Source: Ascidia mentula
Taxonomy: Eukaryota > Chordata > Ascidiacea > Phlebobranchia > Ascidiidae
Assembly: GCA_947561715.1 (NCBI GenBank)
Contig: OX387204.1
Span: forward strand, 19,225,001-19,289,000
DNA: 64,000 bases
Reading direction: 5' to 3'
Positions within the stretch are counted from its first letter, which is position 1. Every line of letters begins with the position of its first letter. Positions 36,274-47,400 of the stretch are shown one piece after another. The position numbers were made by a program, and so were the translations under genes. The notes beneath the pieces were generated by a model that saw only the letters and a program-made list of their open reading frames with translations, was not told where the DNA came from and made no database searches.

Positions 36274-37904
36274 ATGTTTATTGTAGACGTGTTTGTGTGA
36301 CGCTTTTTTAATTCCGGTTGTTGTAATTCGCCGTTTTTGCTTTTTTCTAAAATGTTCCAACAAGCTCCAATAAAGTGAATCAGCAAAACAACGTGTTTCA
36401 AGTCTGTTAGAGCAGAATCCCAACATACCTCTAACAAATTAGAGCAACTGTTATTTCAGAGAGTTCCAATGTGTTGGAAAAACCTTTACTTTCAAAATTA
36501 TCCTTTCAAATCTTTTTCTAATGCCTAATGGTTACAAAACTTCAAATAACCACATACACAATATCCTTCTTTTGTGATAACGGCCAAAAATCTTGAGTAA
36601 ACTAATTTTTCAATTGTAACACACCTTAAACTTTGTACGTATGGAATTACATGGTTAGCTTCGCTTCAGTTTATACATTACAAAACCATACAAGTAAGCA
36701 TAGAGCAATGTGTTTAAGCACCCACAGAGCTTCGTATTTTCAACTAGAAACACACCATGACACAAAAGCTTACTTTGCATTTCTTTGACACTGGTTCGTC
36801 TGAATCGTCAGCACACAGTTAACTCTGCCATCAAACCTGTATGAATAATCAGTATTTGGGCGGCTACACAGCTTAAGTAACACGTCACAAGTAGCTTGTT
36901 CCTGTTTCGGATCCAGACGGAAAGATTAAGTTCACTTTCCCGCCTTGTGTGGCGAAACATGTCAAGCTCTGGAACTAAAGGTTGTTGTAAGCTTCAAGAA
37001 CGATTTCTCCCCTAACACATTGTTTGACAATGAGTGAATGGAATGCGACAAAGCCCTTTATGACGGAACAAGCTGTATGCAAATCATGTGTGTTTTCGAA
37101 TGGGTTCCTTTTGGGTAAATTGAAGTAAACACTTTGACAATTTCATATTGGGACTTCTCCTTGAGATCATTACAAGACGAAACATAAGGCTTAAAGGTTT
37201 TCTATCTTTACATAAATATCTCTCAGTTTTGTCAATCTGTAAACATTGTAATCTTGAATTCTACACCTTTCAAGAAACTGATACTACAAGCTTTATAAAC
37301 TTACCACATGCTTCATAAACTCACCACATGAGGATTTGAACCCATATTCCATTTTATTACTAGTGTTTTGGTGCTTTTTGCAAGCTGTCCAAGAAAACGG
37401 TATTATAGCGACATTAAGTGATTGATCTATATTTGATTACGCCAACACTAGGTAGAGTCGGAGCATTTGTATGGGAAACAGTTTGCAGCGGAATTCGTGT
37501 CCAGGATATTCAGAGTTCGAGTCCCGGTGTGGTAAAAAGAAATCAGCAACTGGATTTTTCTTGTTAGGTCTTATGTTAGAAACGGCCAAAAAAAACAAGC
37601 ATTAAACCTAAACCGTCTCAGCATTATTATTCGCGAGGCAACTTAAATTTTTCAATTGTTGTGATAAAGGTCAGTAAAACGTCAGTAAACGACATCATGA
37701 CTTGCGAAGTTTCGTTCTTGATCCTCTTGCAATGTTACAAGAGGTTTAAGTTATTAAAATCACTTCATACTCATCCATTGCTCCTTCTTTTTCGCATAGT
37801 TAGTGTACAAGTGTATCTCCACTTCTAATGTGTTCCATATTTATTCTGGAGTATGAAAAATGATAAAATATTGCTGGTTATGGGTCAAGGTCGTTTTAAC
37901 AATC

Positions 37905-37910
37905 TTTATT
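37905..37910 (-). terminator. Poly(A) signal AATAAA (minus strand), CASP
   Basis: TTTATT on the plus strand gives AATAAA on the minus strand, about 335 nt past the CASP stop codon, and is the first canonical hexamer in that direction that I found. Confidence 0.45.
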
Positions 37911-38245
37911 GCACCACATAAGCACAGGATATACAGCAAATGATAACATAAAGACCTGTACTACAGTATATAAGTTTGGAATATATTTTTCTATTCAACT
38001 ACAAATGGATGTAGATTCTCTTTTTCATTTTAATAGTTTGTTTTCTGATAGCTGCCAAAAAACATGAAGTCCACAAAAATTCTTCAACAAACTGCCAAAT
38101 ATATTTGATACACCGCACTGAACAATAGTTACTACAAATTTGTGTAATATTCTTTAACACAAAAGATCAGTTGCAAAATATTTCTTTGAGGGTTTACAAT
38201 ACTAGGGAAATTTATGTCACATGAACAACCAATCATGGAAGAATG

Positions 38246-40198
38246 CTATTGTTTAGGAGCCATTTGTGCTCCAAATCTTTCAAAACACAAATCAGGAAGA
38301 TGTCGTTTGCAGTCATCAGTGTAAGCATATTTATAAAGAACAATATAGAGCAGAATGTGCATGGACAGCATGTAGAAGAAGAAGATTGTCCTCGCCAGTT
38401 TGCTGGAAAGAATCATCCGACTTAAACTCAGCGTGATTTTCTCGGGTGGACTGAGATTCAAGTATTTTCTTTGTTTTTCCTTTCGGTTAAATGAAGTGAA
38501 CGGATCAAGGTTTTCTTCATACTGAGAAGAATAACGATTGGCAGTCACATCTTCAACAGCTACCTTTGTTGTTGGGTAACTCTGGAGATATTTTATCTTC
38601 TCATAAAGTTTCACATTATCAGCTCTTAGAGAATCTGTATCATTTTGCATTCGTTGGATGGTTTGTTGCAGTGTATAATTCTCAGCCTCTAGCTCGTTGT
38701 TTCGAACTCTAAATCGTTCCCGTTGACTTGAGACAATTAAAAGAAGAGAGTTACTACTGTTCTCGGTGCCTGTTGTGTGTTTCACGGCATCAGCCACAAG
38801 TTCACCAGACATATTACTAGGTGGCGCGGGTGACCCATCAGCTGCCGATCTAACAACAGCAGCAGGAGACTGTACAAGCATTAAATCTACTTCAAGCTTC
38901 TCTATGAGGGCCTGCTTTTCACCTGCAGTCTGCTCCAATGTTTCAACTTTGGTCTCGAGCGTTTGACACAGTTCCTTTAGCTGTGAATTCGCGGCACGCA
39001 GGTTTGTGTTATCAGATTGCAGCGTGTGATTCTTTTCCAAAAGCAACATTTCTATTGATTTTGACTCATTCGTCGCCCCAGGAAATTCAGTTGACTTTAG
39101 AATGAGGAGTTCTTTTTTAATTTCAGAATAGTCGGACTGTTGTTTTAACATTATATCCATCTCATCACAAAGCAACATCTTCTCGTGAAGGTCTTGTTCC
39201 AGTTTTGCAATGTTAGTTGCCGTAGTTTCCCTCAGTTTTGCCATGCTCATTTGCAAGTGTTGAACGTCTTCCACTAACTGAGAAACCTCCTTTTCTTTGA
39301 TGGCGAGCTCACTTTCAAGGTTTGACTTTGAAAGAAGTTCAATCGTTTGGTCTACTGTTGGCTCAATTACATTTATAGATTTATCAGTATATGCAACTTG
39401 CTCTTTTAAGGCCTCAACTTCTTTGTTTGCAATTTCTGCTTGCTGGTGTGATCGCTCAAGATCCTGCAGGATAATATCGAGCTCTGCCTGTTTGGCTTCA
39501 GTTTCTTCATCGTATTTTGCTTTTAAGTTGAACAATTCTGACTGACAGGAGTCAAGGGCAGCTTGAAGAGTGGATGCTTTTTGTTCAGCTTCTGAAAGTT
39601 TGCTTGTTGCTGCAAGCTGAGCATTGTGCAGCATTTTTTCTTTGTCAGCAAATTGCTTTTTGAGCTCTTCATATTTCTCCTCGATTACTCGTTTTGTTTT
39701 GCTCGATGAATCTCGCTCAAGGTCTTTAATCTTCTCTTTTAGATTTTTGATCGTCACCTCTTGGTTCTTCACCTCAGCAAACTCTTTGTTGTATTCTGCC
39801 AGTGTTTCTCGCAACTTCTGGTTTTCTGTTTCAATGTCATTAAGACGTTGATTTTTTCGCTGATAGCTTTCAGCTTGATCCAAGGCAGTTACTGGGTCTG
39901 GGAGCTCTATAAGTTTCTTGTATAAACTGAGAAACTCTGATTCACATGCCTTACTTCGCTTTGTCAGAGAATCAATCTCGGTTTGAAAACTTTTCAGCAA
40001 AGGTGCAGCAGATTTTCGGGATTCTTCATTGGAGGATTTCTTAAAAATTTTCGATTGTTCAATAAGTTTTTTTCTTGATGCATCGCTTTCATCTTGTCTT
40101 GTAGCAATGTCAGTTGCAGTTTGATCCAAACTTCGTTGAAGCAGAGTCAGATCAAATGACTTCCAAAATTGGGACACTGATGTAACATTCACAGCCAT
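38246..40198 (-). CDS. CASP: CASP (CUX1-type Golgi coiled-coil protein), single exon
   Basis: CASP is a Golgi membrane protein involved in intra-Golgi retrograde transport; in vertebrates it is an alternative product of CUX1. The 650-codon frame aligns end to end with the human protein (about 678 residues). The N-terminus QFWKSFDLTLLQRSLDQTAT matches [20 protein letters not shown], followed by DIETENQKLRETLAEYNKEF and EVKNQEVTIKNLKEKI. A long coiled coil fills the middle. The signature YSSQYEENLDPFTSFNRKEK and QRKYLNLSP precede one C-terminal membrane segment (IFFFYMLSMHILLYIVLYKY, about 605-625) and a 25-residue lumenal tail with two Cys. There are no introns, and no cut repeats or homeodomain nearby, so here CASP stands apart from any CUX gene. 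It is divergent from the DIDO1-type gene. Confidence 0.95.
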   Translation of the reverse strand: MAVNVTSVSQFWKSFDLTLLQRSLDQTATDIATRQDESDASRKKLIEQSKIFKKSSNEESRKSAAPLLKSFQTEIDSLTKRSKACESEFLSLYKKLIELPDPVTALDQAESYQRKNQRLNDIETENQKLRETLAEYNKEFAEVKNQEVTIKNLKEKIKDLERDSSSKTKRVIEEKYEELKKQFADKEKMLHNAQLAATSKLSEAEQKASTLQAALDSCQSELFNLKAKYDEETEAKQAELDIILQDLERSHQQAEIANKEVEALKEQVAYTDKSINVIEPTVDQTIELLSKSNLESELAIKEKEVSQLVEDVQHLQMSMAKLRETTATNIAKLEQDLHEKMLLCDEMDIMLKQQSDYSEIKKELLILKSTEFPGATNESKSIEMLLLEKNHTLQSDNTNLRAANSQLKELCQTLETKVETLEQTAGEKQALIEKLEVDLMLVQSPAAVVRSAADGSPAPPSNMSGELVADAVKHTTGTENSSNSLLLIVSSQRERFRVRNNELEAENYTLQQTIQRMQNDTDSLRADNVKLYEKIKYLQSYPTTKVAVEDVTANRYSSQYEENLDPFTSFNRKEKQRKYLNLSPPEKITLSLSRMILSSKLARTIFFFYMLSMHILLYIVLYKYAYTDDCKRHLPDLCFERFGAQMAPKQ

Positions 40199-41800
40199 TT
40201 TTAATTAACTCGCAAAATAAGCCTAAATATCATTTTACCTGCGAAACAAGTTCACAATCTAGTTATTGCAAATGGAACATACAGAATAATCTTTTTGAAA
40301 TGTGTTTCTGTACACTTAAAAAAACATTTTCCAGGTTTGATAGTTTGTGGAGTGGATTTTTTCATGCTTGTTTAAGTTACTGGACGATTGGATCATTGTC
40401 ATAATACATAAACGTTATTCAATTCTTGCCTAAATAACACGATTAAACTGGTTTCAGAATTCTACAGATACTTACAGAACCGACTAACTGCATAGCCGAA
40501 CGATTAAAACCATCATGAAATATTCTTAGCTTGCAAGGTAAACGTAACAATTGGTGACGTCATCGGGCAAAGCCATGATTTCATGGAAACATGTGAGGTC
40601 ATCTTTTTTCGAAACTGTTTGGACATTTACAAATAAAAACAGCATGGTTTTAAGTCTACTACAAAACTTTAATATGACAACAAAGAGTGTGGGATTGTTT
40701 ACAGTTCAGTGACAAAATGGCTGACCAAAATCAGATAGGACCACAGAAAATTTACGTAAAACTAAATATTTTAATTGCGGATTTACAATGATTTTGTTAA
40801 TTATCAAACAAAATATTTTCAATTAAGTTTATCTTAAAAAAAATATGATGACGCTTGGCATTAATTTTGCTTATTGTCGACGGGTCTTTACTTTCCGCTG
40901 CTCCATTAAAATTGATTTTGTAAAGGCGCGTGCAAGTTTTTGCGAAAAGTTTGTTGTTGTTTTTTTGCGCTTGTTCTGATGTTTTGTAGTTTTAGACAAA
41001 AACATGCGGACTGTTTTTTTTGTAATGAAATGAAGAGGTATTGCGCATTGGAACGAAAAGCGTAGGTTTAATTTCAGGTAAGTTTGGCAATTACCTAAAT
41101 ATGTTGTTTAATAACCATTTTTTTGATTCAGGAAAATGAAGACAAAATATATCATGGAGACAAAGAAGAATTTTGACTTCTATTTTTTATTGCGATTAAC
41201 TTTTGATAAAATGTTATTGTTTATTTCGGTCTCTCAAAAATGGCTCAAAAGTTAATTTTTGAGAATTTGTGAAAAACATTTCCTTTTGAAAAATCCACTG
41301 TGTGTTTTTTGCCGTCAGTTGTTTGCTTGTGGTGACTTTGAAACTTCTTTGACAAAAAGGTTATCGAATACCAGGAGTTTTTCTGCTGACGGTGACAAAA
41401 TTACAACAGAATATCATAACTATTGTTAAACTTTTTGCAACAAACGAAGTTAAAAAGTATTTTTGTAATTGTCAACTGTATCTTAAATATATTGTTACTG
41501 CAATAAAATGTTAAGTTTGGTGTGAAGTAAGCCAGCATGAAAATTATTTGGAAAGTTTAATGCTCTAAGAGGAAGAGCTCAAGGTGCAAAACAGTCCATG
41601 TAATTGCTAATAAAAAGCTTCGATCAATAAATGTTAATTTTTAGTTTGGAATCTGCTATAGTCGGATTTGTTGATGCAAGTAGCAATTTTGGCATAATAG
41701 TGCTGGATTGTCAACCAATATTCTGAAGCCATTTTGTATTTAGCAAATCAGCAAAAGTGGGGTAGGAATATTGAGTAATTATAACTGAAATGATTTAAAG
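40199..41800. promoter_or_regulatory. Divergent promoter region between CASP and the DIDO1-type gene
   Basis: 1.6 kb between the start codons of two divergent, presumably broadly expressed genes. A perfect CRE palindrome TGACGTCA lies at 40555-40562, followed by an AT-rich stretch with no exon-like sequence. The CASP-proximal part is the more likely shared core promoter; this is inference from position. Confidence 0.45.
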
Positions 41801-44432
41801 ATGGAGGAACAAACAGAAACCTCTGATATTCTGGATCAAGTAAACAATCTTTCCAAGGTTTGTATTGAAATACACGTTCATGTAACATTTCCACCAAATA
41901 GCTTTAAAGTTTATTTTAAAACAATAGGCATCGGTGGGTGATGGAACATTGGATCTTCTTTCTGGTCTCACGGACAAACCTCCTGATGATATTCTGGCAT
42001 TTGAGGAAGATTTCAGCACTGATGTTGTGATGGATGTGGAAGAACCTGCACGACCCGAGGATCACGCTGATAAAATGGAAGTTGATTGTCCCTCAGAACA
42101 GGCGAATCCTGAAGTAGCCGAGCAATCTTTAGAAGGCGGTGACTTAAATGATCCCTGGAAGGAACAACAGGAGGACACGGAATCAACATTAACAGCTTCA
42201 GAAAGTAAGTTTTACAATAGAAACCTTATTTTTGTTGTAACTGTTAAAACAAATTTCAAAACTTACAAATTTTACAAGAGAAAGAATGTCATGCAAACGA
42301 AAACTTATAAATGAATTGAATTTCCTGCGTTTTTTTTGTTGGAAAACTAACTTAGCTTTTTTTAGGACAAGATTCTGAAAATATTTCCGAAATGGCTTCG
42401 GAACCGAAACAGCCACTTGAGGACAGTAGTAAGTACATGTTATGGATTGTCTTAAAGTGAACTGAATTAATTCAAATATAATGTGTCATTTGATGTATAA
42501 AAATATTATATCTGATAAACATTGTATTTTTTCAAAATGTAAACATGATAATTTTCTGGATAATTTTATCCAACCAGAAATTATATTTAGAAGTTTCCAA
42601 ACAACCAGAAGAATCAGGTCCCGAATCAATTCCTACTGAAGCTTTAACACCTGTAGATGAACAAGGTATTTTATTTTATAATTTGCGTCAATAGTCTGTG
42701 ATGAAATTTGTCAATTCATAAAGTAAAATAATTTTCGTTGCTGTATAAAGCAAATAGATGCACAATTTTGTGCTCTGTGTCAAATGTATCTAAAAGTTTG
42801 TGATTTTCTTGCAGTGAAAGAAGAAGAAAATCATGAAGAGACATGTAGCAATAAATCAACTGAAGGACAGGATGGTAAAAAACTAGCTTGTTATTTAATA
42901 AAAAAAATATCCTTAAAGGTTATTTTGTGCAGAAGTGAAAACTGAGGTGGAACAAATGGAAGCAGGTGAAAGTGAGCAAAATTTTGAAAACCAGGGTACG
43001 ATCACTTTTTCCAATCACTGGACATTTATAAAATAAACATTTTGTTTAGGTTTTAAACCAGACCATTTGGTGTATTTTTAAATAAATTATGTAAATTTAA
43101 TTGGATTGCATCCATTTTCGTCAGCAATATTTTGCGGTTTTAATTTTTGACATAAAATATTTCAGATCCTAGAGATGAAGATGAAGTTTCGTTGGAAAAA
43201 GATGAAAAACTTGACGAAGAAAATGGACCTGATCGGGATGAGGAAAACATTGAACTTGTCAACATCCCGGATGCTCCTCAAGATGTTTCAAAGGAGGAGT
43301 TAGTCGACGAATTGAAAGGTGAGTTAGTGGTTAATATTACGAAATGAACATTAAACATCATCACTTTCCCGACATAATGTGGTTTTTTGTTAGAAAATCA
43401 ATCAGACGAAAGTGAGGAAATCATTGAACCGGAACCTCCTGCTCTTGAGGAAACTCCAAAACACAGGTGAAACCTCACTTTTGTTGTCAATAACATAAAC
43501 AAAAAAATGTTTCACACAAATGACCGAGTTTTTACAAAACAGAGGGAGAACCCCTAAACAAGATAAGAATATTCCATCACCAGTCGTGGAGGTTTGTTCT
43601 TCTTGTTTTTTTAACTAAAAGCAAAAGTTTTGATAATTTTTCTTCTTTTACTGCACAAAGTGGTGTAGTGTAGACTGTTTATGTGTGTTGGCTGGATTTG
43701 GCAATTCTCTCTTCTCTGAGATTCTATTTCTACAAGATACTGACAATGCTTATTTTGGTGAAATATCTTATTTTGGTGAAATATACTTGTCTTGATTAAG
43801 CAAGCTGTTTGATTTTATAAACGTTCCCATGCTTTTTTTGAAGCAAAGTATAAGTTAGTTTTTGTCAACATAAATTCCCCTGTGTCCGCTAAATGGCCTC
43901 AACAAACCATGTTAATACACTAGAAAGGATGGCTTGGCTCAGAAAATGAAATGATTTTCCACCCACCAAGCTTTTGAATTATTTGTCATCAAACAGACCC
44001 AACCATCAGTCCGTCGAAGTTCCAGAGCAAACAAAGGGATTGGAAAAGAAATATTTGACCCCTCCTACATTCCAAAGTCAAAAATGCCATCACTTGAGCC
44101 ACCAAGTAAGATTTCTATAAATGTTTATTTTTTTCTTCAGTTATTCCTCTTGTAACATAAAAGCTCAATGTAAACTTGCTTCAAATTTGTTTTTAGAGAG
44201 ACACACTTCACCATCATCCGACCATTCGTCAACATTTTCATCACCGGGTAGCAGTAGAGGGCGTCCACGTAAATCCCTCCAATCTTCTCCAACAAAACCA
44301 AAACAAGCAGATGACGAACTACAAAATACAGGTTCCTGTAATTTCATATTTTCAACCAAATTTTTCATTTTTATTTTGTCATTGTTCAGATGTTGCGCCA
44401 AAGACAAAGAAGAAAACACCAGATTCGGCAAA
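41801..44432 (+). CDS. DIDO1: DIDO1-type gene exons 1-12: acidic N-terminus and AT-hook
   Basis: Exons: 41801-41857, 41928-42204, 42366-42428, 42591-42665, 42815-42874, 42933-42995, 43166-43318, 43394-43466, 43543-43591, 43997-44105, 44197-44331 and 44390-44432. The start ATG follows aaag at 41801 and opens MEEQTETSDILDQVNNLSK. Exons 3-7 are short and repeat a pattern of Glu-rich sequence in phase 1, so any of them can be skipped without frame loss. Exons 10 and 11 are basic/Ser-rich (RRSSRANKGIGKEIFDPSYI; SRGRPRKSLQSSP), the latter containing an AT-hook-like RGRPRK. The extreme N-terminus of vertebrate DIDO1 is not recognisably conserved. Confidence 0.82.
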
Positions 44433-47400
44433 GTATGATATTGTTATTTTATAAATGTTTTTTTTTCATAAACAGTATTCTGGGTAAAAATTTGTTTTTT
44501 GTTTCTTTGTTTGCTTTGACTTTGCTTTATTGTGATGAAAAACGCAAATTATGTTTGCTCTCATTGTAAAATATTTTCATAAAAAATTATACATTTATAT
44601 TTTGTAGGCAAAGTAATTTTTATTGTGATGTTGAAGTTGCTCAAGTTTCTGCATTTTATTCATTGTTTGAAATATCATTAAATTCACAACTTTTCCTTGG
44701 CAAACTTCTACAGACCTAAAAGTCGGAATGATTTCAGTGACGACGATGACAACGTTCCTTTGAAACAACTTAAAACGGAAGAAGATGGAGATTATGAGGA
44801 AGATTCTGATCCGGCTTCAGAGGAGATTAGCAGTAGTGATGACGACAGTGACGACAGCTACAATAATCCTGATCGACTCTGGTGTATCTGCCAGAAACCA
44901 CATAATAACAGGTGAACACTTCATGATACCTTGTGTCTTTATTGTGATAAAAGAGAGAACACATCAAGATGGAATGTTGATGTGTTTAAAATATTCAATA
45001 AAGGACTGCGAAAATATAAAAATAGTAAAACTTATACATTGTACAGCACTTATGCAGCTTATCGACGTTGATTCTTAATTTAAGTGTTTCCAATCCTAAA
45101 TTTGGGTTATTGTGTTAAACATTTTTGTATTGTCGCTGTTCAGGAGGAACAATATGTGCAGCATAAGACTGGGAATCCAATAAAAATACAAATCACAAAT
45201 AGGGTTTGTGGCCCAAAATGTTTGGGAACCCTGCTTTATATGGTCAACAGTTTTCTGCCATGTTATAAAATACCAATATTTTGTAACAACTTTGTGTTTA
45301 TTTGTAGATTTATGATATCTTGCGATAAATGTGAAGAGTGGTTTCATGGAGATTGTGTCGGAATAACTTTGCAACGTGGAAAGAAGATGGAAGAGAAAGG
45401 AGAGGAATACATTTGTCCGAAGTGCTTGAAGGTTGGAGAAAGATTGTTTCATAAAATCATTTAAATATTCTCTGGGTTTTCACTTTTAATGTATTGACAT
45501 TATTCATAATAAGGGCATTTTACTCCATTGAAATATCTGGATTATTGGACTCCATTAGCTTTATGCTCAACAAATATTTGGCAACTTAATTTTTTTAGCA
45601 TATTTTGTATGGAATCCCAAGTTGTTTGTCATAAAATGTTGTTTGATTTTGAAACATGTATTTTGCTTACTTTCTGGCATCAACAGTATTTCTTATTGGA
45701 ATACTCTGTTATTTCTGAAATTGTTAACAGAAAAGTCAATTAAATGAAACTCACAAAAAGCAGAAGATATCTGAAAAGAAAAAAGAAGATAAAAAGGTTT
45801 AGATTTGTTGAAATGTTGCCCGAACCTAATTATTAACATCATCACTTGTTCAGGAACCTCCGTCTGATTCTCGTAAAAGGACAATCTCAAGTGAGGAAGC
45901 CAACAAAAGAAGCTTGAAGTCGTTTGCACTCAAGGGGCAAATTCAGAAATCGCGAGGTAGGAATAAAATCTTCACATCACAAATTGCTTTTGCTTTAAAA
46001 ACTTCCCTGATTACATTAATCTATTGTTGAACTGATAAACTTGAAGCCTTTCTGGTGATTGGTCAAAGAACTAGTGTGTACACATTCTTATCTTTTATTA
46101 AACCCGTGGATTATCTTAAACCACACAAGTTTCAAGTAGTTGCAAGTACTGGGGAATGACAATCAGATGTGCATGGAATTACTTTAGGTAAAAAGTCCTT
46201 GCGGGTTTGGCCAAGTTTATCATTTTTAAATATCACAAAATGTTAGTTAAAGACAACTTTCATTTCTGTGCATTACTTTTATTAATTGGCATTACAATGG
46301 AATGGTGGTTGGCTGAATACTCACTCAGTTGTCAGAATGTGAGGAAGCAGGGCAGGAAGTTGATGCAGGAGAAGCAACTCTCATTTGTTGTTTCTCTGCT
46401 CTGTTATAAAATAGTTGTTTTAATAATGTAGCAGAAATTTAAGCAAGTCTGTTGTTTTAAAAGATTTTCTTCACTTAGTTTTATTTAAGGCTTCACTTAG
46501 TAGGTTTCATTTTAGTGCTAAAATTTGTCACTGCTTGTGGAGGAAACTATTGATTAGAATAGCAGTGCTGCAATCATGCTTATTTTGATGATTTGAAAGT
46601 AAAAGTTTCTGTGACTTTTTGTCAGGTGTCAACTTTCCACAGAGGAAGAAACTGAAGGTTTTTGATGAAAAAGCAGGGAAGAAATCAGCTTCAATGGTAA
46701 GTTCACTAATTCTGGTGAAAACATTCATTTCTTTGTCTTTCAACATATTTTGCAACCTGGCAATCGAGTCTCTAATTTGTGAATGTAAGATCTTTTTTTG
46801 TCCCAAAACATTTGCAATGTGATTATAACAATAGCTTGTTGTAAGAATTTCCAGCCTGTGTTGATTTAAAGAGTAGATTTCAACAAAAGAGTCAGAAATT
46901 TGTATCAGTTGTAGATGGTCCTGTCAGTAGTTGCGATGTGACTAATGCGCTGATGTCAATTTTAAGATTTTTTTATTTGCAATATGTTATGAACATGATG
47001 TTTTTTGTTACAGACAGTTGCCAAGGTGAAGAAAACTACTGAAGGCACAGATGGAAAAGCACAACGGAAATGTATCGTGTCATCGTGTGAAAACACAGCT
47101 CTGTCAGGTTCTGTGTACTGCAGTAATCAGTGTATTCTAAGGCACGCTAAGGAATCACTCAAGTCGATTGCTAAGGTAAGCGAAAACACACAAAATTATT
47201 TGTTTTTTTAGAAGATTATGTAAAGAATTGTGACAGTATTTCAACAGAAATGCTAAAGCTGCTAAGCTAGTCACCAGGCAGACACTACTGTGTTCATCAT
47301 CAGTGATAAGTAGGAATAAGTTGGATAAATCATTTGTAAACAGTGTTATCTCTAGTTAAGTTTTAGTCATTTGCAGGAACTGACCATTTCCCTGGATTAT

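Larger units (their letters stand above)
35022..38245. other. Convergent region between BTB gene and CASP
   Basis: 3.2 kb of 3' UTR and intergenic DNA. It contains a 20-bp duplicated unit at 35396-35441, a GT microsatellite at 36227-36273 and, near 37500-37525, a degenerate tRNA-promoter-like B box (GTTCGAGTCCC). A minus-strand AATAAA for CASP lies at 37905-37910. I see no further exon, and no clear poly(A) signal for the BTB gene. Confidence 0.5.
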
